From Variovorax sp. 54 (lineage in GTDB: Bacteria > Pseudomonadota > Gammaproteobacteria > Burkholderiales > Burkholderiaceae_C): a stretch of 64,000 nucleotides of DNA. This document shows positions 1-9,365 of this stretch, piece by piece (the stretch's first letter is position 1; each line of letters begins with the position of its first letter). Both the position numbers and the translations under genes were made by a program. Under the pieces are notes generated by a model. That model did no database searches, was not told where the DNA came from, and saw nothing but the letters and a program-made list of their open reading frames with translations. Location: contig NZ_PEFF01000001.1 of assembly GCF_002754375.1 (NCBI RefSeq), forward strand, positions 6,155,501 to 6,219,500, given 5' to 3'.

Positions 1-460
1 GCTCTTTCTTGCGCTCGGCTTCGTCTTCGGCGCGCTCCTTGGCCTCGAGCTCTTTCTTCTTTTGCTGCTGGCGCTGCTGTTCGAGCTCGCGCTCTTTTTG
101 CGCTTTCTGTTCCTTGAGCTTCTTCTCGCGCTCCAGCGCGATGTCGGGCGCAGGGGCAGGCGCCGGCTCGGGCGGCTTGACGGCCGGGGGAGGCGGTGGG
201 GGCGGCGCGGGCGCAGGCGGCGGCGGTGCGGGCACGGGGGCCGGCGGCTCCGGCACCGACAGGCGCGGAGCGGCCTGCATCACCGTGGTCGACCACAGCT
301 CGGCATCGACCGCGCCGTCGTCGGCTTCGCTGCGCCAGCGCACCCCCCACGTGAGGGCGGCGATCAGCAGCGCGTGGGCAATGAGCGCGAGCACCACCGC
401 GCGGGGCGTGCCGCGCTGCGGCGGCGGCGCGAACTCGGGGCGATCCAGGGCGAGCGACAT
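1..460 (-). CDS. tolA: TolA, cell envelope integrity protein (C-terminus beyond the window)
   Basis: This is the N-terminal part of TolA, the inner-membrane protein that spans the periplasm and links TolQR to TolB-Pal during outer-membrane invagination. About 153 codons are visible. They show one membrane segment near residues 22-40 (VVLALIAHALLIAALTWGVRW), a Pro/Ala-rich stretch (about residues 65-105), then the start of the Lys/Glu/Gln-rich helix typical of TolA domain II (KEQKAQKERELEQQRQQKK). The gene runs off the left edge, so domain III is not seen. It starts 3 bases after the tolR stop, which puts it in the tolQRA operon. Identification rests on architecture and gene order, because TolA primary sequence is poorly conserved. 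Confidence 0.9.
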   Translation of the reverse strand, partial: MSLALDRPEFAPPPQRGTPRAVVLALIAHALLIAALTWGVRWRSEADDGAVDAELWSTTVMQAAPRLSVPEPPAPVPAPPPPAPAPPPPPPPAVKPPEPAPAPAPDIALEREKKLKEQKAQKERELEQQRQQQKKKELEAKERAEDEAERKKE

Positions 461-463
461 GCC

Positions 464-901
<438 letters not shown>

Positions 902-935
902 GTCGTCGCGTCCTTTGTCTTGTGCGCGCCGCTCT

Positions 936-1658
936 TCAGCGGTTCGCGGCGGTGACCGAGGCGGCGGGCGTCACGGCGCCGGGGTTGGCCGAGAGGTTGC
1001 GCTGCAGGATGTTGGAGAACTCTTCGATGTAGGTCTCCAGGGCGATGGCGATCTTGTCGATCTCGCGCGCGAAGCGGTTGTAGCCGACCACCGCGGGAAT
1101 GGCGGCGAACAGGCCGATGGCCGTGGCCACCAGCGCTTCGGCAATGCCGGGCGCCACGGTGGCCAGCGTCACCTGCGTGAGGGCGGCCAGGCCGGTGAAG
1201 GCATGCATGATCCCCCAGACCGTGCCGAACAGGCCCACGTACGGCGACACCGAACCGACGGTGGCCAGGAACGACAGGTTCTGCTCGGCCGCATCCAGCT
1301 CGCGCTGGAAGCTCGCGCGCATGGCGCGGCGGGCGCCGTCGAGCAACGTGGGCGCATCGGTCACGTGGCGCTCGCGCAGCTTCTGGTACTCGCGCATGCC
1401 GGAGGCAAAGATGCGCTCCATGGGGCCGGCGAACTTGGCGTTTTGTGCGGCCGAGGCGAACAGCTCGTTCAGGCTGGTGCCCGACCAGAACTCGCGCTCG
1501 AAGTCTTCATTGAGCACACGGATGCGCTTGAGGGAAAAGTACTTGCGGATGATGGCGGCCCAGCTGGCGACCGACACGATCACCAGCAGCAGCACGACCA
1601 GTTGCACCACGAAGCTGGCGTGGAGCAGGAGATTGATGATGGAGAGATCTTGGTTCAT
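936..1658 (-). CDS. tolQ: TolQ, MotA/TolQ/ExbB-family channel protein
   Basis: TolQ is the multi-spanning subunit of the Tol-Pal proton channel. The 240-residue product starts MNQDLSIINLLLHASFVVQ. It has an N-terminal membrane helix (about 14-38), a long cytoplasmic loop, and two C-terminal helices containing the family hallmark FLATVGSVSPYVGLFGTVWGIM and the following VAPGIAEALVATAIGLFAAIP. The start was set at the ATG whose first bases overlap the ybgC stop in an ATGA junction; the frame stays open much further upstream, but that part reads as a shadow of ybgC. The order ybgC-tolQ-tolR-tolA is the classic Tol operon. Confidence 0.96.
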   Translation of the reverse strand: MNQDLSIINLLLHASFVVQLVVLLLVIVSVASWAAIIRKYFSLKRIRVLNEDFEREFWSGTSLNELFASAAQNAKFAGPMERIFASGMREYQKLRERHVTDAPTLLDGARRAMRASFQRELDAAEQNLSFLATVGSVSPYVGLFGTVWGIMHAFTGLAALTQVTLATVAPGIAEALVATAIGLFAAIPAVVGYNRFAREIDKIAIALETYIEEFSNILQRNLSANPGAVTPAASVTAANR

Positions 1659-2119
1659 GGCTTGAAAGGTTGAATCATGGAGCCGCTGGAGTGCTCGAGG
1701 GTTCCCGAAACTTGGGCCGGAATGCGCGCAGGGCGCAAGGTGGCGGCGTCCACCCAGCCGATGCGGATCGTGCCTTCGCACAGCAAGACCGGTGCCGCAG
1801 CGCCGGTGCGCTCTTGCTCTGTCTTTGATAGCACGCGCTGACCGATTGTCAACGACGCAGTGCCCAATTGTCGGAGTTCGGCTGTAACCAGCAGTTCGTC
1901 GTCCAGCCGCGAGGGCCGATGGTATTTGAGCTGCGTTTCGCTCACCACGAACTGGCCGCCGGTGGCTTCCTTGAGCTTGCGCTGCTCGACGCCCAGGGAG
2001 CGCAGCCACTCGGTGCGCCCGCGCTCCATGAACTTCAGGTAGTTGGCATAGAACACGATGCCGCCGGCGTCGGTGTCTTCCCAGTAAACGCGAATGGGAA
2101 ACTCGAAAGTCACTGGCAT
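1655..2119 (-). CDS. ybgC: YbgC, tol-pal-associated acyl-CoA thioesterase
   Basis: This hot-dog-fold acyl-CoA/4-hydroxybenzoyl-CoA-type thioesterase is encoded at the head of tol-pal operons, where it probably acts in phospholipid metabolism. The 154-residue protein carries the signature YWEDTDAGGIVFYANYLKF near residues 13-31, with the catalytic Asp in EDTDAGG. It overlaps tolQ by four bases (ATGA), implying translational coupling. The C-terminal tail from about residue 130 is variable and probably not catalytic. The dispersed intergenic repeat at 2126-2166 lies just upstream. Confidence 0.93.
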   Translation of the reverse strand: MPVTFEFPIRVYWEDTDAGGIVFYANYLKFMERGRTEWLRSLGVEQRKLKEATGGQFVVSETQLKYHRPSRLDDELLVTAELRQLGTASLTIGQRVLSKTEQERTGAAAPVLLCEGTIRIGWVDAATLRPARIPAQVSGTLEHSSGSMIQPFKP

Positions 2120-2125
2120 GCCTCC

Positions 2126-2166
2126 GTGCTTCGCACTGCGGGGCGAGCTTGCTTGGGGCGGCCCGG
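2126..2166 (-). repeat. Dispersed intergenic repeat, copy A
   Basis: The gap between the aminotransferase and ybgC contains a 15-base match (2152-2166, minus-strand reading CCGGGCCGCCCCAAG) and a 9-base match (2126-2134, GCGAAGCAC), in the same order and orientation as a second copy at 19501-19551 on the plus strand. Both copies lie wholly between genes. Comamonadaceae genomes often carry short Gly/Cys-codon-free GC-rich intergenic repeats of this type; the function of this one is unknown. Confidence 0.55.
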
Positions 2167-2174
2167 CGCTACGC

Positions 2175-3362
2175 TCATTGCGCGATCATGGCCCGCAGGC
2201 GCTCGACCGCTTCCTGCAGGTGCGCCATCGAACTGGCGGTGGAGAAGCGCACGAACTTCGCGGTCTCTGCCGTGCCGAAGTCGCGGCCGGGTGTCACGGC
2301 CAGGTGGGCGCGCTTCATGGTTTCGAAGGCGAAGTCCCAGCTGCCCGAGATGCCGAGCTTGTCGGCCACGCTGGTGCAGTCGGCCCAGGCGTAGAACGCA
2401 CCGTCGGGCACCACGGGCACGTTCAGGCCCAGGGCGTTCAGTTGCGGAATGAACCAGTCGCGGCGCGCCTTGAACTCGGCGCGGCGGCGTTCGTACTCGG
2501 CGATGCTCTCGGCCTCGAAGCAGGCCAGCGCGGCGTACTGCGACACCGTGCTCGCGCAGATGAAGAGGTTCTGCGCCAGGCGCTCGACCACCGGCACCAG
2601 CACTTCGGGCACCACCAGCCAGCCGAGGCGCCAGCCGGTCATGTTGAAGTACTTGCTGAAGCTGTTGATGCTGATGACGTTGTCGTCGATGGCCAGTGCG
2701 GTCTGCCCGAAGGCGTCGTCGTACGAGAGGCCAAGGTAGATCTCGTCGATCAGCGTGATGCCGCCGCGCTGCGACACCACCTCGTGGATGCGGCGCAGCT
2801 CGTCGGGCGCAATCGAGGTGCCGGTCGGGTTCGAGGGCGAGGCCAGCAACACGCCGCGTGTCTTGTCGGTCCACGCGGCCTCGACCTTGGCGGCGGTGAG
2901 CTGAAAGCGCTCTTCGGCCGTGGTCGGCACCAGCACGGCCTTGCCGTCTGCAGCGCTCACGAAGTGGCGGTTGCAGGGGTAGCTCGGGTCGGGCAGCAGG
3001 ATCTCGTCGCCCGATTCGATGAGCGCGAGGCAGGCCAGCTGCAGCGCAGCCGAGGCGCCGGCCGTGACGACGATGCGGCGGGCCGGCACGTCGACGTTGA
3101 AGCGCTGCTTGTACCAGCCGCTGATGCGTTCGCGCAGGTGGTCCAGGCCGGTGGCCTGCGTGTACTGCGTGGCGCCGGCGCGCACGGCGCGGGCGGCGGC
3201 TTCCTGCACGAGCGGCGGGGCGGTGAAGTCAGGCTCGCCGATGTTCAGGAAGATCATCGGACGGTCGGTGTGGGCCACTTCGCGGGCGAGCACACCGGCG
3301 GCTTTCGCCACCTCCATCACGTAAAACGGTTCGATGCGCTGCGCGCGCGTCGAGATCCTCAT
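2175..3362 (-). CDS. Class I/II PLP-dependent aminotransferase
   Basis: This fold-type-I aminotransferase of the aspartate-aminotransferase superfamily has 395 residues. Visible active-site elements are Asn178 in SPSNPTG, Asp206 in LIDEIY, the PLP-binding Lys237 in [15 protein letters not shown], and a C-terminal Arg in VRFSTA that probably binds the substrate carboxylate. The amino-acid substrate cannot be told from sequence; related genes are annotated as aspartate or alanine-type aminotransferases. The ATG at 3362 was chosen because it overlaps the nusB stop (ATGA) and gives the conserved start [18 protein letters not shown]. It sits between nusB and ybgC without an obvious pathway link. 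Confidence 0.9.
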   Translation of the reverse strand: MRISTRAQRIEPFYVMEVAKAAGVLAREVAHTDRPMIFLNIGEPDFTAPPLVQEAAARAVRAGATQYTQATGLDHLRERISGWYKQRFNVDVPARRIVVTAGASAALQLACLALIESGDEILLPDPSYPCNRHFVSAADGKAVLVPTTAEERFQLTAAKVEAAWTDKTRGVLLASPSNPTGTSIAPDELRRIHEVVSQRGGITLIDEIYLGLSYDDAFGQTALAIDDNVISINSFSKYFNMTGWRLGWLVVPEVLVPVVERLAQNLFICASTVSQYAALACFEAESIAEYERRRAEFKARRDWFIPQLNALGLNVPVVPDGAFYAWADCTSVADKLGISGSWDFAFETMKRAHLAVTPGRDFGTAETAKFVRFSTASSMAHLQEAVERLRAMIAQ

Positions 3363-3889
3363 GGACGCGCCTTGCCCGACGCCCGGTCGGCTTCCACTTC
3401 GAGCGGACGCAGCTGCGGCGCCAGGCCGTTGAGCACCGCGTTCACGTACTTGTGGCCGTCGGTGCCGCCGAATTCCTTGGCGAGTTCGATGCACTCGTTC
3501 AGCACCACGCGCCACGGCACGTCGGGGCAGTTCTGGAACTCGTACACGCCGATCCACATCACGGCGTGTTCGATGGGCGAGATTTCGGTGAACTTGCGGT
3601 CCAGCAGCGGCAGGATCAGCGCGTCGAGCTGCTCGGCGCCGTTGATCGAGCCGTGCAGCAGCGCGTCGTAGTGCGCCGCGTCGGCCTTGTGGAAGCCCGC
3701 GAGGTCGCGCGTGAAGTGGTCGATGTCGGTCGGGTCGTTGCGGCCCACCAGGTGCTGGTAGAGCGCCTGCAGCGCGAACTCGCGCGCGCGGCTGCGGTTT
3801 GACTTGGCCGCGGCCTTGCGAACGCCCGTGCTCGTGAGGCCGGTGCGCGACTGGCGGGATTTGGCGGACTTGGAGGTGTCTTCGGTCAT
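3359..3889 (-). CDS. nusB: NusB, transcription antitermination factor
   Basis: NusB binds boxA RNA with NusE (S10) in rRNA antitermination complexes. The 176-residue protein has a basic, Ser/Lys-rich extension of about 35 residues, then the all-helical NusB fold beginning [19 protein letters not shown] and ending in [19 protein letters not shown]. The extension is longer than in E. coli NusB (139 residues). It overlaps ribH and the aminotransferase by four bases each (ATGA), so the three are coupled. The ribH-nusB pairing is widely conserved. Confidence 0.95.
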   Translation of the reverse strand: MTEDTSKSAKSRQSRTGLTSTGVRKAAAKSNRSRAREFALQALYQHLVGRNDPTDIDHFTRDLAGFHKADAAHYDALLHGSINGAEQLDALILPLLDRKFTEISPIEHAVMWIGVYEFQNCPDVPWRVVLNECIELAKEFGGTDGHKYVNAVLNGLAPQLRPLEVEADRASGKARP

Positions 3890-4347
3890 GAAAGGGTGGC
3901 CAGCAGTTGTGCCATCTCGACCGCCACCTGGGCTGCGTCGCGGCCCTTGTCGGTCTGGCGGGCGACGGCCTGTTCGAGGTTTTCGGTCGTGAGGATCGCG
4001 TTGGCGATGGGCAGGCGGTAGTCGAGTGCGACGCGGCTCACGCTCGCGCCCGATTCGTTGGCCACCAGTTCGAAGTGGTAGGTCTCGCCGCGGATGATGC
4101 AGCCCAGCGCCACGAGCGCGTGGTAGCCGCCGCGCTCGGCAAGCGCCTGCAGCGCCACCGGCACTTCGAGCGCACCGGGCACCTGCACGTGATGGATGTC
4201 GGACGCGGTCACGCCGAGCGCTTCGAGCTCCGACAGGCAGGCCGTGGCCAGTGCGTCTGTGATGTCGGCGTTGAAGCGCGCCTGCACGATGCCGATGCGC
4301 AGACCCTTGCCGTTGAGCGTGGTCGCGCCCTTGTTTGAACCTTGCAT
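3886..4347 (-). CDS. ribH: RibH, 6,7-dimethyl-8-ribityllumazine synthase
   Basis: RibH condenses 5-amino-6-ribitylamino-uracil with 3,4-dihydroxy-2-butanone 4-phosphate to give lumazine, the direct precursor of riboflavin. The 153-residue product shows the expected motifs: ARFN near the N-terminus, VPGALEVP, the substrate-binding [12 protein letters not shown], and the C-terminal NLEQAVAR region. Length agrees with the icosahedral-type lumazine synthases. It lies 6 bases downstream of ribBA and overlaps nusB. Confidence 0.97.
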   Translation of the reverse strand: MQGSNKGATTLNGKGLRIGIVQARFNADITDALATACLSELEALGVTASDIHHVQVPGALEVPVALQALAERGGYHALVALGCIIRGETYHFELVANESGASVSRVALDYRLPIANAILTTENLEQAVARQTDKGRDAAQVAVEMAQLLATLS

Positions 4348-4353
4348 GGTCGT

Positions 4354-5508
4354 TCAGTCTTTCGTGAGGTAACCGGCGATTTCGAGGCCGAAGCCGGCGG
4401 CCATGCTCGGCATGCGACGCGGCGCGCCGAGCAGGTTCATCTTGTGCACACCGCATTCGCGCAGGATCTGCGCGCCGATGCCGTAGTTGCGCAGGTCCAT
4501 GCGGCCGCGCTCGGGGGCTTGCGCCGGGCGCGCGGTGCCGTCGAACTGCGACAGCAGCTCGGCCGCGCTTTCGCCGCAGTTCAGCAGCACGGCCACGCCC
4601 TTGCCTTCGTTCGCGATGTGCGAAAGGCTGGCGTCCAGGCTCCAGGAGTGCATCGGGCGGTTGACCTCGAGCGCGTCGAGCACCGACAGCGGCTCGTGCA
4701 CGCGCACCGACACCGTGTCTTCGGGCGCCCACTGGCCGCGCACCAGCGCCAGGTGCACGCCGCGGCTGGGCTTGTCGATGAAGGCGTGGGCCGTGAAGGT
4801 GCCCCAGTTGGTCTGGATCTCGCGGCAACCGACTTTTTCGACCAGCGATTCGACGCGGCTGCGGTGCTCGATGAGCGCGGCGATGGTGCCGATCTTGAGG
4901 CCGTGCTCGGCCGCGAAGATCTGCAGGTCGGGCAGGCGGGCCATCGTGCCGTCTTCGTTCATCACTTCGCAGATCACCGAGGCGGGCGAGCAGCCGGCCA
5001 TGGCGGCGAGGTCGCAGCCGGCTTCGGTGTGGCCGGCGCGCATGAGCACGCCGCCGTCCACCGCCTGCAGCGGGAAGATGTGGCCGGGCTGCACGAGGTC
5101 GGCGGCCACGGCGTTGCGCGCCACGGCGGCCTGCACGGTGCGCGCGCGGTCGGCGGCCGAGATGCCGGTGGTCACGCCTTCGGCCGCCTCGATGGAGACG
5201 GTGAAGGCGGTCGAGTGCTTGGCGCCGTTGCGCTGGACCATCGGCGGCAGCTGCAGCCGCTCGCACATCTCGCGCGAGAGCGTGAGGCAGATCAGGCCGC
5301 GCGCGTGGCGTGCCATGAAGTTGATGGATTCGGCGGTGATGTGATCGGCGGCGATGACGATGTCGCCTTCGTTCTCGCGGTCTTCCTCGTCCACGAGGAT
5401 GACCATGCGGCCGGCGGCCAGTTCGGCCACGATGTCTTCGACCGGGGAGATCGGTGCGGGTGCACGGTCGGCGCGCGAGGCGCCGATCGGCGTGACGGAG
5501 GCGTTCAT
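4354..5508 (-). CDS. ribB: RibBA-type protein: active RibB domain with a degenerate RibA domain
   Basis: Residues 1 to about 205 form 3,4-dihydroxy-2-butanone 4-phosphate synthase, which converts ribulose 5-phosphate to the four-carbon unit of riboflavin. Its acidic metal/substrate motif [12 protein letters not shown] and the HTEAGCDL motif are intact. The C-terminal half aligns with GTP cyclohydrolase II, but the zinc-ligand block (normally a Cys followed by RCDCG) is replaced by HEPLSVLD and SWSLDASL, so no zinc Cys triplet remains. Cyclohydrolase activity is therefore unlikely, and a separate ribA is expected elsewhere. This hybrid layout is known in proteobacteria. The gene overlaps ribE by four bases. 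Confidence 0.93.
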   Translation of the reverse strand: MNASVTPIGASRADRAPAPISPVEDIVAELAAGRMVILVDEEDRENEGDIVIAADHITAESINFMARHARGLICLTLSREMCERLQLPPMVQRNGAKHSTAFTVSIEAAEGVTTGISAADRARTVQAAVARNAVAADLVQPGHIFPLQAVDGGVLMRAGHTEAGCDLAAMAGCSPASVICEVMNEDGTMARLPDLQIFAAEHGLKIGTIAALIEHRSRVESLVEKVGCREIQTNWGTFTAHAFIDKPSRGVHLALVRGQWAPEDTVSVRVHEPLSVLDALEVNRPMHSWSLDASLSHIANEGKGVAVLLNCGESAAELLSQFDGTARPAQAPERGRMDLRNYGIGAQILRECGVHKMNLLGAPRRMPSMAAGFGLEIAGYLTKD

Positions 5509-6176
5509 TTCGAAGTGTCCTTGGGAGACGTGGGAGACGTCAAAGAGGGGGTGAGCATGCCGGCCTGAAGCATGCGCTCCACGTAGCGCGCCACGGTGTC
5601 GATTTCGAGGTTGACCTTCGAGCCGGTTTTCAGGCCGCCGAGGGAGGTGTTTTCCACGGTGTGCGGGATCAGGTTGATGCTGACCTCGGCGCCGTCGGCA
5701 ATGTCGGCCACGGTGTTGACCGTGAGACTCACGCCGTTGATGGTGATGGAGCCTTTGTAGGCCAGGAAGCGTGCGAGCGCGGGCGGTGCGACCACGCGCA
5801 GCTCCCAGCTTTCGCCGACCGGCGCGAAGAAGCTCACGTGGCCGATGCCGTCCACGTGGCCCGAGACGATGTGGCCGCCGAGGCGGTCGCTCGCTCGCAG
5901 GGCCTTCTCGAGGTTGATGCGGCTGCCTTCGTCGGTCAGGCCGGCCGTCTTGTCGAGGGACTCCGCGGAAATGTCGATGGTGAATTGCCCGCGTTCAGGT
6001 GCGAGCGTGGTGACCGTCATGCAGGCGCCGTTGAGCGCGATGCTGTCGCCGAGCCCGACGTCGTCGAGGTAGCCGTCGGGCACCTCGATGCTGAGTCGCT
6101 TGCCGTAGGAGGAGGAGGTGCCGAGGTCGTGGATGGCGGCGATGCGCCCCACGCCGGTGATGATTCCGGTGAACAT
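5505..6176 (-). CDS. ribE: RibE (RibC), riboflavin synthase alpha chain
   Basis: Riboflavin synthase dismutates two lumazine molecules into riboflavin and a pyrimidine that is recycled. The protein has two lumazine-binding beta-barrel repeats. The first begins [10 protein letters not shown], a nearly invariant start, which is why the ATG at 6176 was preferred to one two codons upstream. The second contains [14 protein letters not shown], with [13 protein letters not shown] following. Length is about 223 residues, with a C-terminal tail after YVERML. It ends in an ATGA overlap with ribBA. Confidence 0.96.
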   Translation of the reverse strand: MFTGIITGVGRIAAIHDLGTSSSYGKRLSIEVPDGYLDDVGLGDSIALNGACMTVTTLAPERGQFTIDISAESLDKTAGLTDEGSRINLEKALRASDRLGGHIVSGHVDGIGHVSFFAPVGESWELRVVAPPALARFLAYKGSITINGVSLTVNTVADIADGAEVSINLIPHTVENTSLGGLKTGSKVNLEIDTVARYVERMLQAGMLTPSLTSPTSPKDTSK

Positions 6177-6265
6177 TCGCACATTTTCGCAGACATCGAG
6201 GGGTCTTCGGCCCGAAGGGCCGGTTTGTTGCGGCGGCGAATGTGCCGCGCCGCCGCGGCGGCGGC

Positions 6266-7384
6266 TCAGAAGCGGTCGCGGCCGGCAACGCGTGCGACGA
6301 TGCGCAGGTCGGGCCCGAGCATGTCCACCGACTGGAATTCGAGCGGCAGAGCGCCGGTCAGCGAGGTGAGCGGGCCGTCGGCATGCAGGTGGCTGGCGAT
6401 GTCGAGCCCGCTGCCGATCAGCTTGGGGGCCAGGTACACCAGCAGCTCGTCCACGCAGCCTTCGCGCAGCAGCGAGCCGTTGAGCTTGTGGCCCGATTCG
6501 ACGTGCAGCTCATTGACGCCGCGCGCCGCGAGGTCCTGGAGCATCGCGGGCAGGTCGACCTTGCCGTGCAGGTTGGGCAGGCAGGTGATGGTGGCGCCGC
6601 GGGCTTCGAGCGCGGCCGCCTTTTCTTCGTTGTGCCGGCTGGCAGCGTAGATCCAGACAGCGCGGCCAGCTATGAAAATGTGAGCGTCGGGCGAGGTCTG
6701 GAGGTGGCTGTCGACCACGACGAGGTGCGGCTGGCGCGGCGTGTCGACCAGGCGCACGTCCAGGCGCGGGTTGTCTTCGAGCAGCGTGCCGACACCGGTC
6801 AGCATGGCGCCGGTGCGGGCCCGCCAGGCATGGCCGTCGGTGCGCGCGGCCTCGCCGGTGATCCACTGGCTCACGCCGTTCTGCAGGCCGGTGCGGCCGT
6901 CGAGCGAGGCCGCAATCTTCATGCGAACCCAGGGCTGCTTGCGGACCATGCGGCTGAAGAAGCCGATGTTGAGCTCGCGGGATTCCTCCGCGCCCGGTCC
7001 GACTTCGACCTCGACGCCCGCCGCACGCAGTCGCGCGAAGCCCTGTCCCGCCACGAGCGGATTCGGATCGGCCAGCGAGGCCACGACGCGACGCACGCCG
7101 GCGGCGACGAGTGCGTCGCAGCAGGGGCCGGTGCGGCCGTGGTGGGAGCAGGGTTCGAGCGTGACGTAGGCGGTGGCGCCCGCGGTCGAATGGCCCTGGG
7201 CCTGCGCGTCGCGCAGCGCCATCACCTCGGCGTGTGGGCCGCCGGCTTGTTGGGTGTGGCCCTGGCCGATCACACGGCCTTCGGCGTCGCAGAGCACGCA
7301 CCCGACGCGCGGGTTCGGGTCGGTCAGGCGGATCGCGGAGGCGGCGAGCCGCAGAGCGGTTGCGATGTGTTCGGAGGAGGGCAT
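6266..7384 (-). CDS. ribD: RibD, bifunctional deaminase/reductase of riboflavin synthesis
   Basis: RibD carries out the deamination and side-chain reduction steps on the GTP-derived pyrimidine. The 372-residue product has an N-terminal cytidine-deaminase-like domain with zinc-binding HAEVMAL and LEPCSHHGRTGPC (His, two Cys and the catalytic Glu). It is followed by a DHFR-like reductase domain beginning about residue 150 (VRMKIAASLDGRTG). The ATG at 7384 gives MPSSEHIATALRLA; longer upstream readings would overlap nrdR. An 89-base gap separates it from ribE, and nrdR lies 49 bases upstream, a common neighbourhood. Confidence 0.96.
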   Translation of the reverse strand: MPSSEHIATALRLAASAIRLTDPNPRVGCVLCDAEGRVIGQGHTQQAGGPHAEVMALRDAQAQGHSTAGATAYVTLEPCSHHGRTGPCCDALVAAGVRRVVASLADPNPLVAGQGFARLRAAGVEVEVGPGAEESRELNIGFFSRMVRKQPWVRMKIAASLDGRTGLQNGVSQWITGEAARTDGHAWRARTGAMLTGVGTLLEDNPRLDVRLVDTPRQPHLVVVDSHLQTSPDAHIFIAGRAVWIYAASRHNEEKAAALEARGATITCLPNLHGKVDLPAMLQDLAARGVNELHVESGHKLNGSLLREGCVDELLVYLAPKLIGSGLDIASHLHADGPLTSLTGALPLEFQSVDMLGPDLRIVARVAGRDRF

Positions 7385-7433
7385 GGGAGCGAAGCGGGAA
7401 AAAGGGCGAGGGCGGCGCGAGGCGGCGCCCCGC

Positions 7434-7877
7434 TCAGATGTCGCGCAGCAGCTGCCGGAACTCGTCCACGTCCTCGAAGCTGCGGTACACCGAGGCAAAG
7501 CGCACGTAGGCGACCTTGTCGAGTTTCTTGAGTTCACGCATCACGAGTTCGCCGACCTTGGTCGAATCGATTTCGCGCAGGCCGCTGGCCAGCAGCTTCT
7601 GCTCGATGCGCAGCAGGGCGTTGTCGATCTGCTCGATGCTCACGGGGCGCTTGCGCAGCGCTAGCATCATCGAGGCGCGGACCTTGGTCGAGTCGAAGTC
7701 GGCGCGGCTGCCGTCCTTCTTGACCACGACGGGGAAGTTGACGTCCGGGCGCTCATACGTGGTGAAGCGCTTGTCGCAGGCGCTGCACTGGCGGCGCCTG
7801 CGGACGAAGTCGGCGTCTTCCGAAACGCGGGTCTCGACGACCTGCGTTTCGAGATGACCGCAAAAAGGGCATTTCAT
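7434..7877 (-). CDS. nrdR: NrdR, transcriptional repressor of ribonucleotide reductase genes
   Basis: NrdR senses ATP/dATP and represses nrd operons. The 147-residue protein has a zinc ribbon with Cys3, Cys6, Cys31 and Cys34 (MKCPFCGH and CSACDKRF), followed by an ATP-cone domain starting near [12 protein letters not shown]. Length is typical. It sits 39 bases downstream of glyA and upstream of ribD. It is a global regulator placed in the cluster and is not known to act on its neighbours. Confidence 0.97.
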   Translation of the reverse strand: MKCPFCGHLETQVVETRVSEDADFVRRRRQCSACDKRFTTYERPDVNFPVVVKKDGSRADFDSTKVRASMMLALRKRPVSIEQIDNALLRIEQKLLASGLREIDSTKVGELVMRELKKLDKVAYVRFASVYRSFEDVDEFRQLLRDI

Positions 7878-7916
7878 GCGGCCAGTGCTTCTCTTCTTCT
7901 GTTATTTGCTACGAAA

Positions 7917-9161
7917 TCAACGGTAGACAGGGAAGCGGCTCGTCAAGGCGTGAACCTTGGCGCGCACCGCGTCGATGTTCGCCGCGTCGCGCGGGTTCTC
8001 GAGCACGTCGGCCACCAGGTTCGCCGTGATGCGGGCCTCTTCGTCCTTGAAACCGCGCGTGGTCATGGCGGGGGTGCCGATGCGCACGCCGCTGGTGACC
8101 ATCGGCTTTTCCGGGTCGTTGGGGATCGCGTTCTTGTTGATCGTCATGTGGGCGGCGCCCAGCACGGCTTCGGCTTCCTTGCCGGTGATGCCCTTGGCGC
8201 GCAGGTCGACCAGCATGACGTGGCTTTCGGTGCGTCCGCTCACGATGCGCAGGCCGCGCTCAATGAGGGTGTCGGCCACGATCTGGGCGTTCTTGACCAC
8301 CTGTTGCTGGTAGGCCTTGAACTCGGGCGTCATGGCTTCCTTGAACGCGACGGCCTTGGCGGCAATCACGTGCATCAGCGGGCCGCCTTGCAGGCCGGGG
8401 AAGATGGCGCTGTTGATCGCCTTCTCGTGCTGCGACTTCATCAAAATGATGCCGCCGCGCGGGCCGCGCAGGCTCTTGTGCGTGGTCGAGGTCACGATGT
8501 CGGCGTGCGGCACCGGGTTGGGGTACACGCCCGCAGCCACGAGGCCTGCGTAATGGGCGATGTCGACCATGAAGATCGCGCCGACGTCCTTGGCCACCTT
8601 GGCGAAGCGCTCGAAGTCGATGTGCAGCGAGTAGGCCGAGGCGCCTGCAATGATCAGCTTGGGCATGTGCTCATGCGCCTTGCGTTCCATTGCGTCGTAG
8701 TCGATGGCTTCGTTGGCGTCCAGGCCGTAGCTCACCACGTTGAACCACTTGCCGCTCATGTTGAGAGGCATGCCGTGGGTCAGGTGGCCGCCTTCGGCCA
8801 GGCTCATGCCCATGATGGTGTCGCCGGGCTTCAGGAAGGCGAGCATCACGGCTTCGTTGGCCGAGGCGCCGCAATGCGGCTGCACGTTGGCGGCATCGGC
8901 ACCGAATATCTGCTTGACGCGGTCGATGGCCAGTTGCTCGGCCACGTCGACGTGTTCACAGCCGCCGTAGTAGCGCTTGCCCGGGTAGCCTTCGGCGTAC
9001 TTGTTGGTGAGCTGCGAGCCCTGGGCCTGCATGACGGCCGGCGAGGCGTAGTTCTCGCTGGCGATCAGCTCGATGTGGTGTTCCTGGCGCGCGTTTTCGG
9101 CTTGAATCGCGGCCCAGATTTCGGGATCGGTCTGTTCGACCAGGATGTTGCGTTGGTACAT
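7917..9161 (-). CDS. glyA: GlyA, serine hydroxymethyltransferase
   Basis: GlyA interconverts serine and glycine while loading tetrahydrofolate with one carbon, feeding purine and thymidylate synthesis. The 414-residue product has the PLP Lys229 in [13 protein letters not shown], Asp200 and His203 in MVDIAHYAG, and [13 protein letters not shown] near the start. The ATG at 9161 gives [10 protein letters not shown] and is preceded by AGGA. A ZTP-sensing riboswitch occupies the leader, which fits the role of GlyA in supplying 10-formyl-THF when ZTP accumulates. Confidence 0.97.
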   Translation of the reverse strand: MYQRNILVEQTDPEIWAAIQAENARQEHHIELIASENYASPAVMQAQGSQLTNKYAEGYPGKRYYGGCEHVDVAEQLAIDRVKQIFGADAANVQPHCGASANEAVMLAFLKPGDTIMGMSLAEGGHLTHGMPLNMSGKWFNVVSYGLDANEAIDYDAMERKAHEHMPKLIIAGASAYSLHIDFERFAKVAKDVGAIFMVDIAHYAGLVAAGVYPNPVPHADIVTSTTHKSLRGPRGGIILMKSQHEKAINSAIFPGLQGGPLMHVIAAKAVAFKEAMTPEFKAYQQQVVKNAQIVADTLIERGLRIVSGRTESHVMLVDLRAKGITGKEAEAVLGAAHMTINKNAIPNDPEKPMVTSGVRIGTPAMTTRGFKDEEARITANLVADVLENPRDAANIDAVRAKVHALTSRFPVYR

Positions 9162-9183
9162 GGCAGTCCTTTGAAGACGAGGT

Positions 9184-9203
9184 CCTTGTTCAACCAAACA
9201 AGG
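9184..9203 (-). promoter_or_regulatory. Hairpin between the riboswitch and glyA (possible expression platform)
   Basis: A perfect 7-bp stem (CCTTGTT/AACAAGG) with a 6-base loop follows the last conserved riboswitch block and lies about 20 bases before the glyA ATG. There is no U-run after it, so if it is the expression platform it more likely acts on ribosome access or through an alternative pairing than as an intrinsic terminator. Confidence 0.45.
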
Positions 9204-9325
9204 GCTGCCCAGGCGAACGGCTGAACGCCTGTTGTGGTCAGGCGGCACGCTTCCCAGTGGTATTCCACGTCAGCGCGTGGCACCTTTTTCAGGGTGCTGC
9301 GCCTATCGCCAGTCGCGTACAGGCC
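9204..9325 (-). ncRNA. ZTP (pfl motif) riboswitch in the glyA leader
   Basis: Read on the minus strand, the glyA leader contains the conserved blocks of the pfl/ZTP aptamer in order: CGCGACTGGCG (complement of about 9307-9317), then ACGTGGAATACCACTGGGAA followed by GCGTG (about 9253-9278), and finally TCGCCTGGGCA (complement of 9206-9216). The GTGG/CCAC helix and the closing GCCTGGGCA pseudoknot strand match the known structure. ZTP and ZMP accumulate when 10-formyl-THF is short, and the riboswitch then turns on one-carbon genes; glyA is a known target class. A weak -10-like TACACT (complement of 9327-9332) lies just upstream. Confidence 0.9.
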
Positions 9326-9337
9326 GAGTGTAGCGCA

Positions 9338-9357
9338 GGCCCGGAGGCTTCCGGGCC
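9338..9357 (-). terminator. Hairpin after the lytic transglycosylase gene
   Basis: An 8-bp perfect stem (GGCCCGGA/TCCGGGCC) with a 4-base loop lies 8 bases beyond the stop of the transglycosylase gene. It lacks a U-tract, so it may only slow or partly terminate transcription before the glyA leader begins. Confidence 0.4.
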
Positions 9358-9365
9358 GCAGGGCT

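Noticed and set aside
7878..7916. Promoter between glyA and nrdR
   Set aside because: The 39-base gap holds no convincing -35 and -10 pair; read-through from the glyA riboswitch transcript explains expression.
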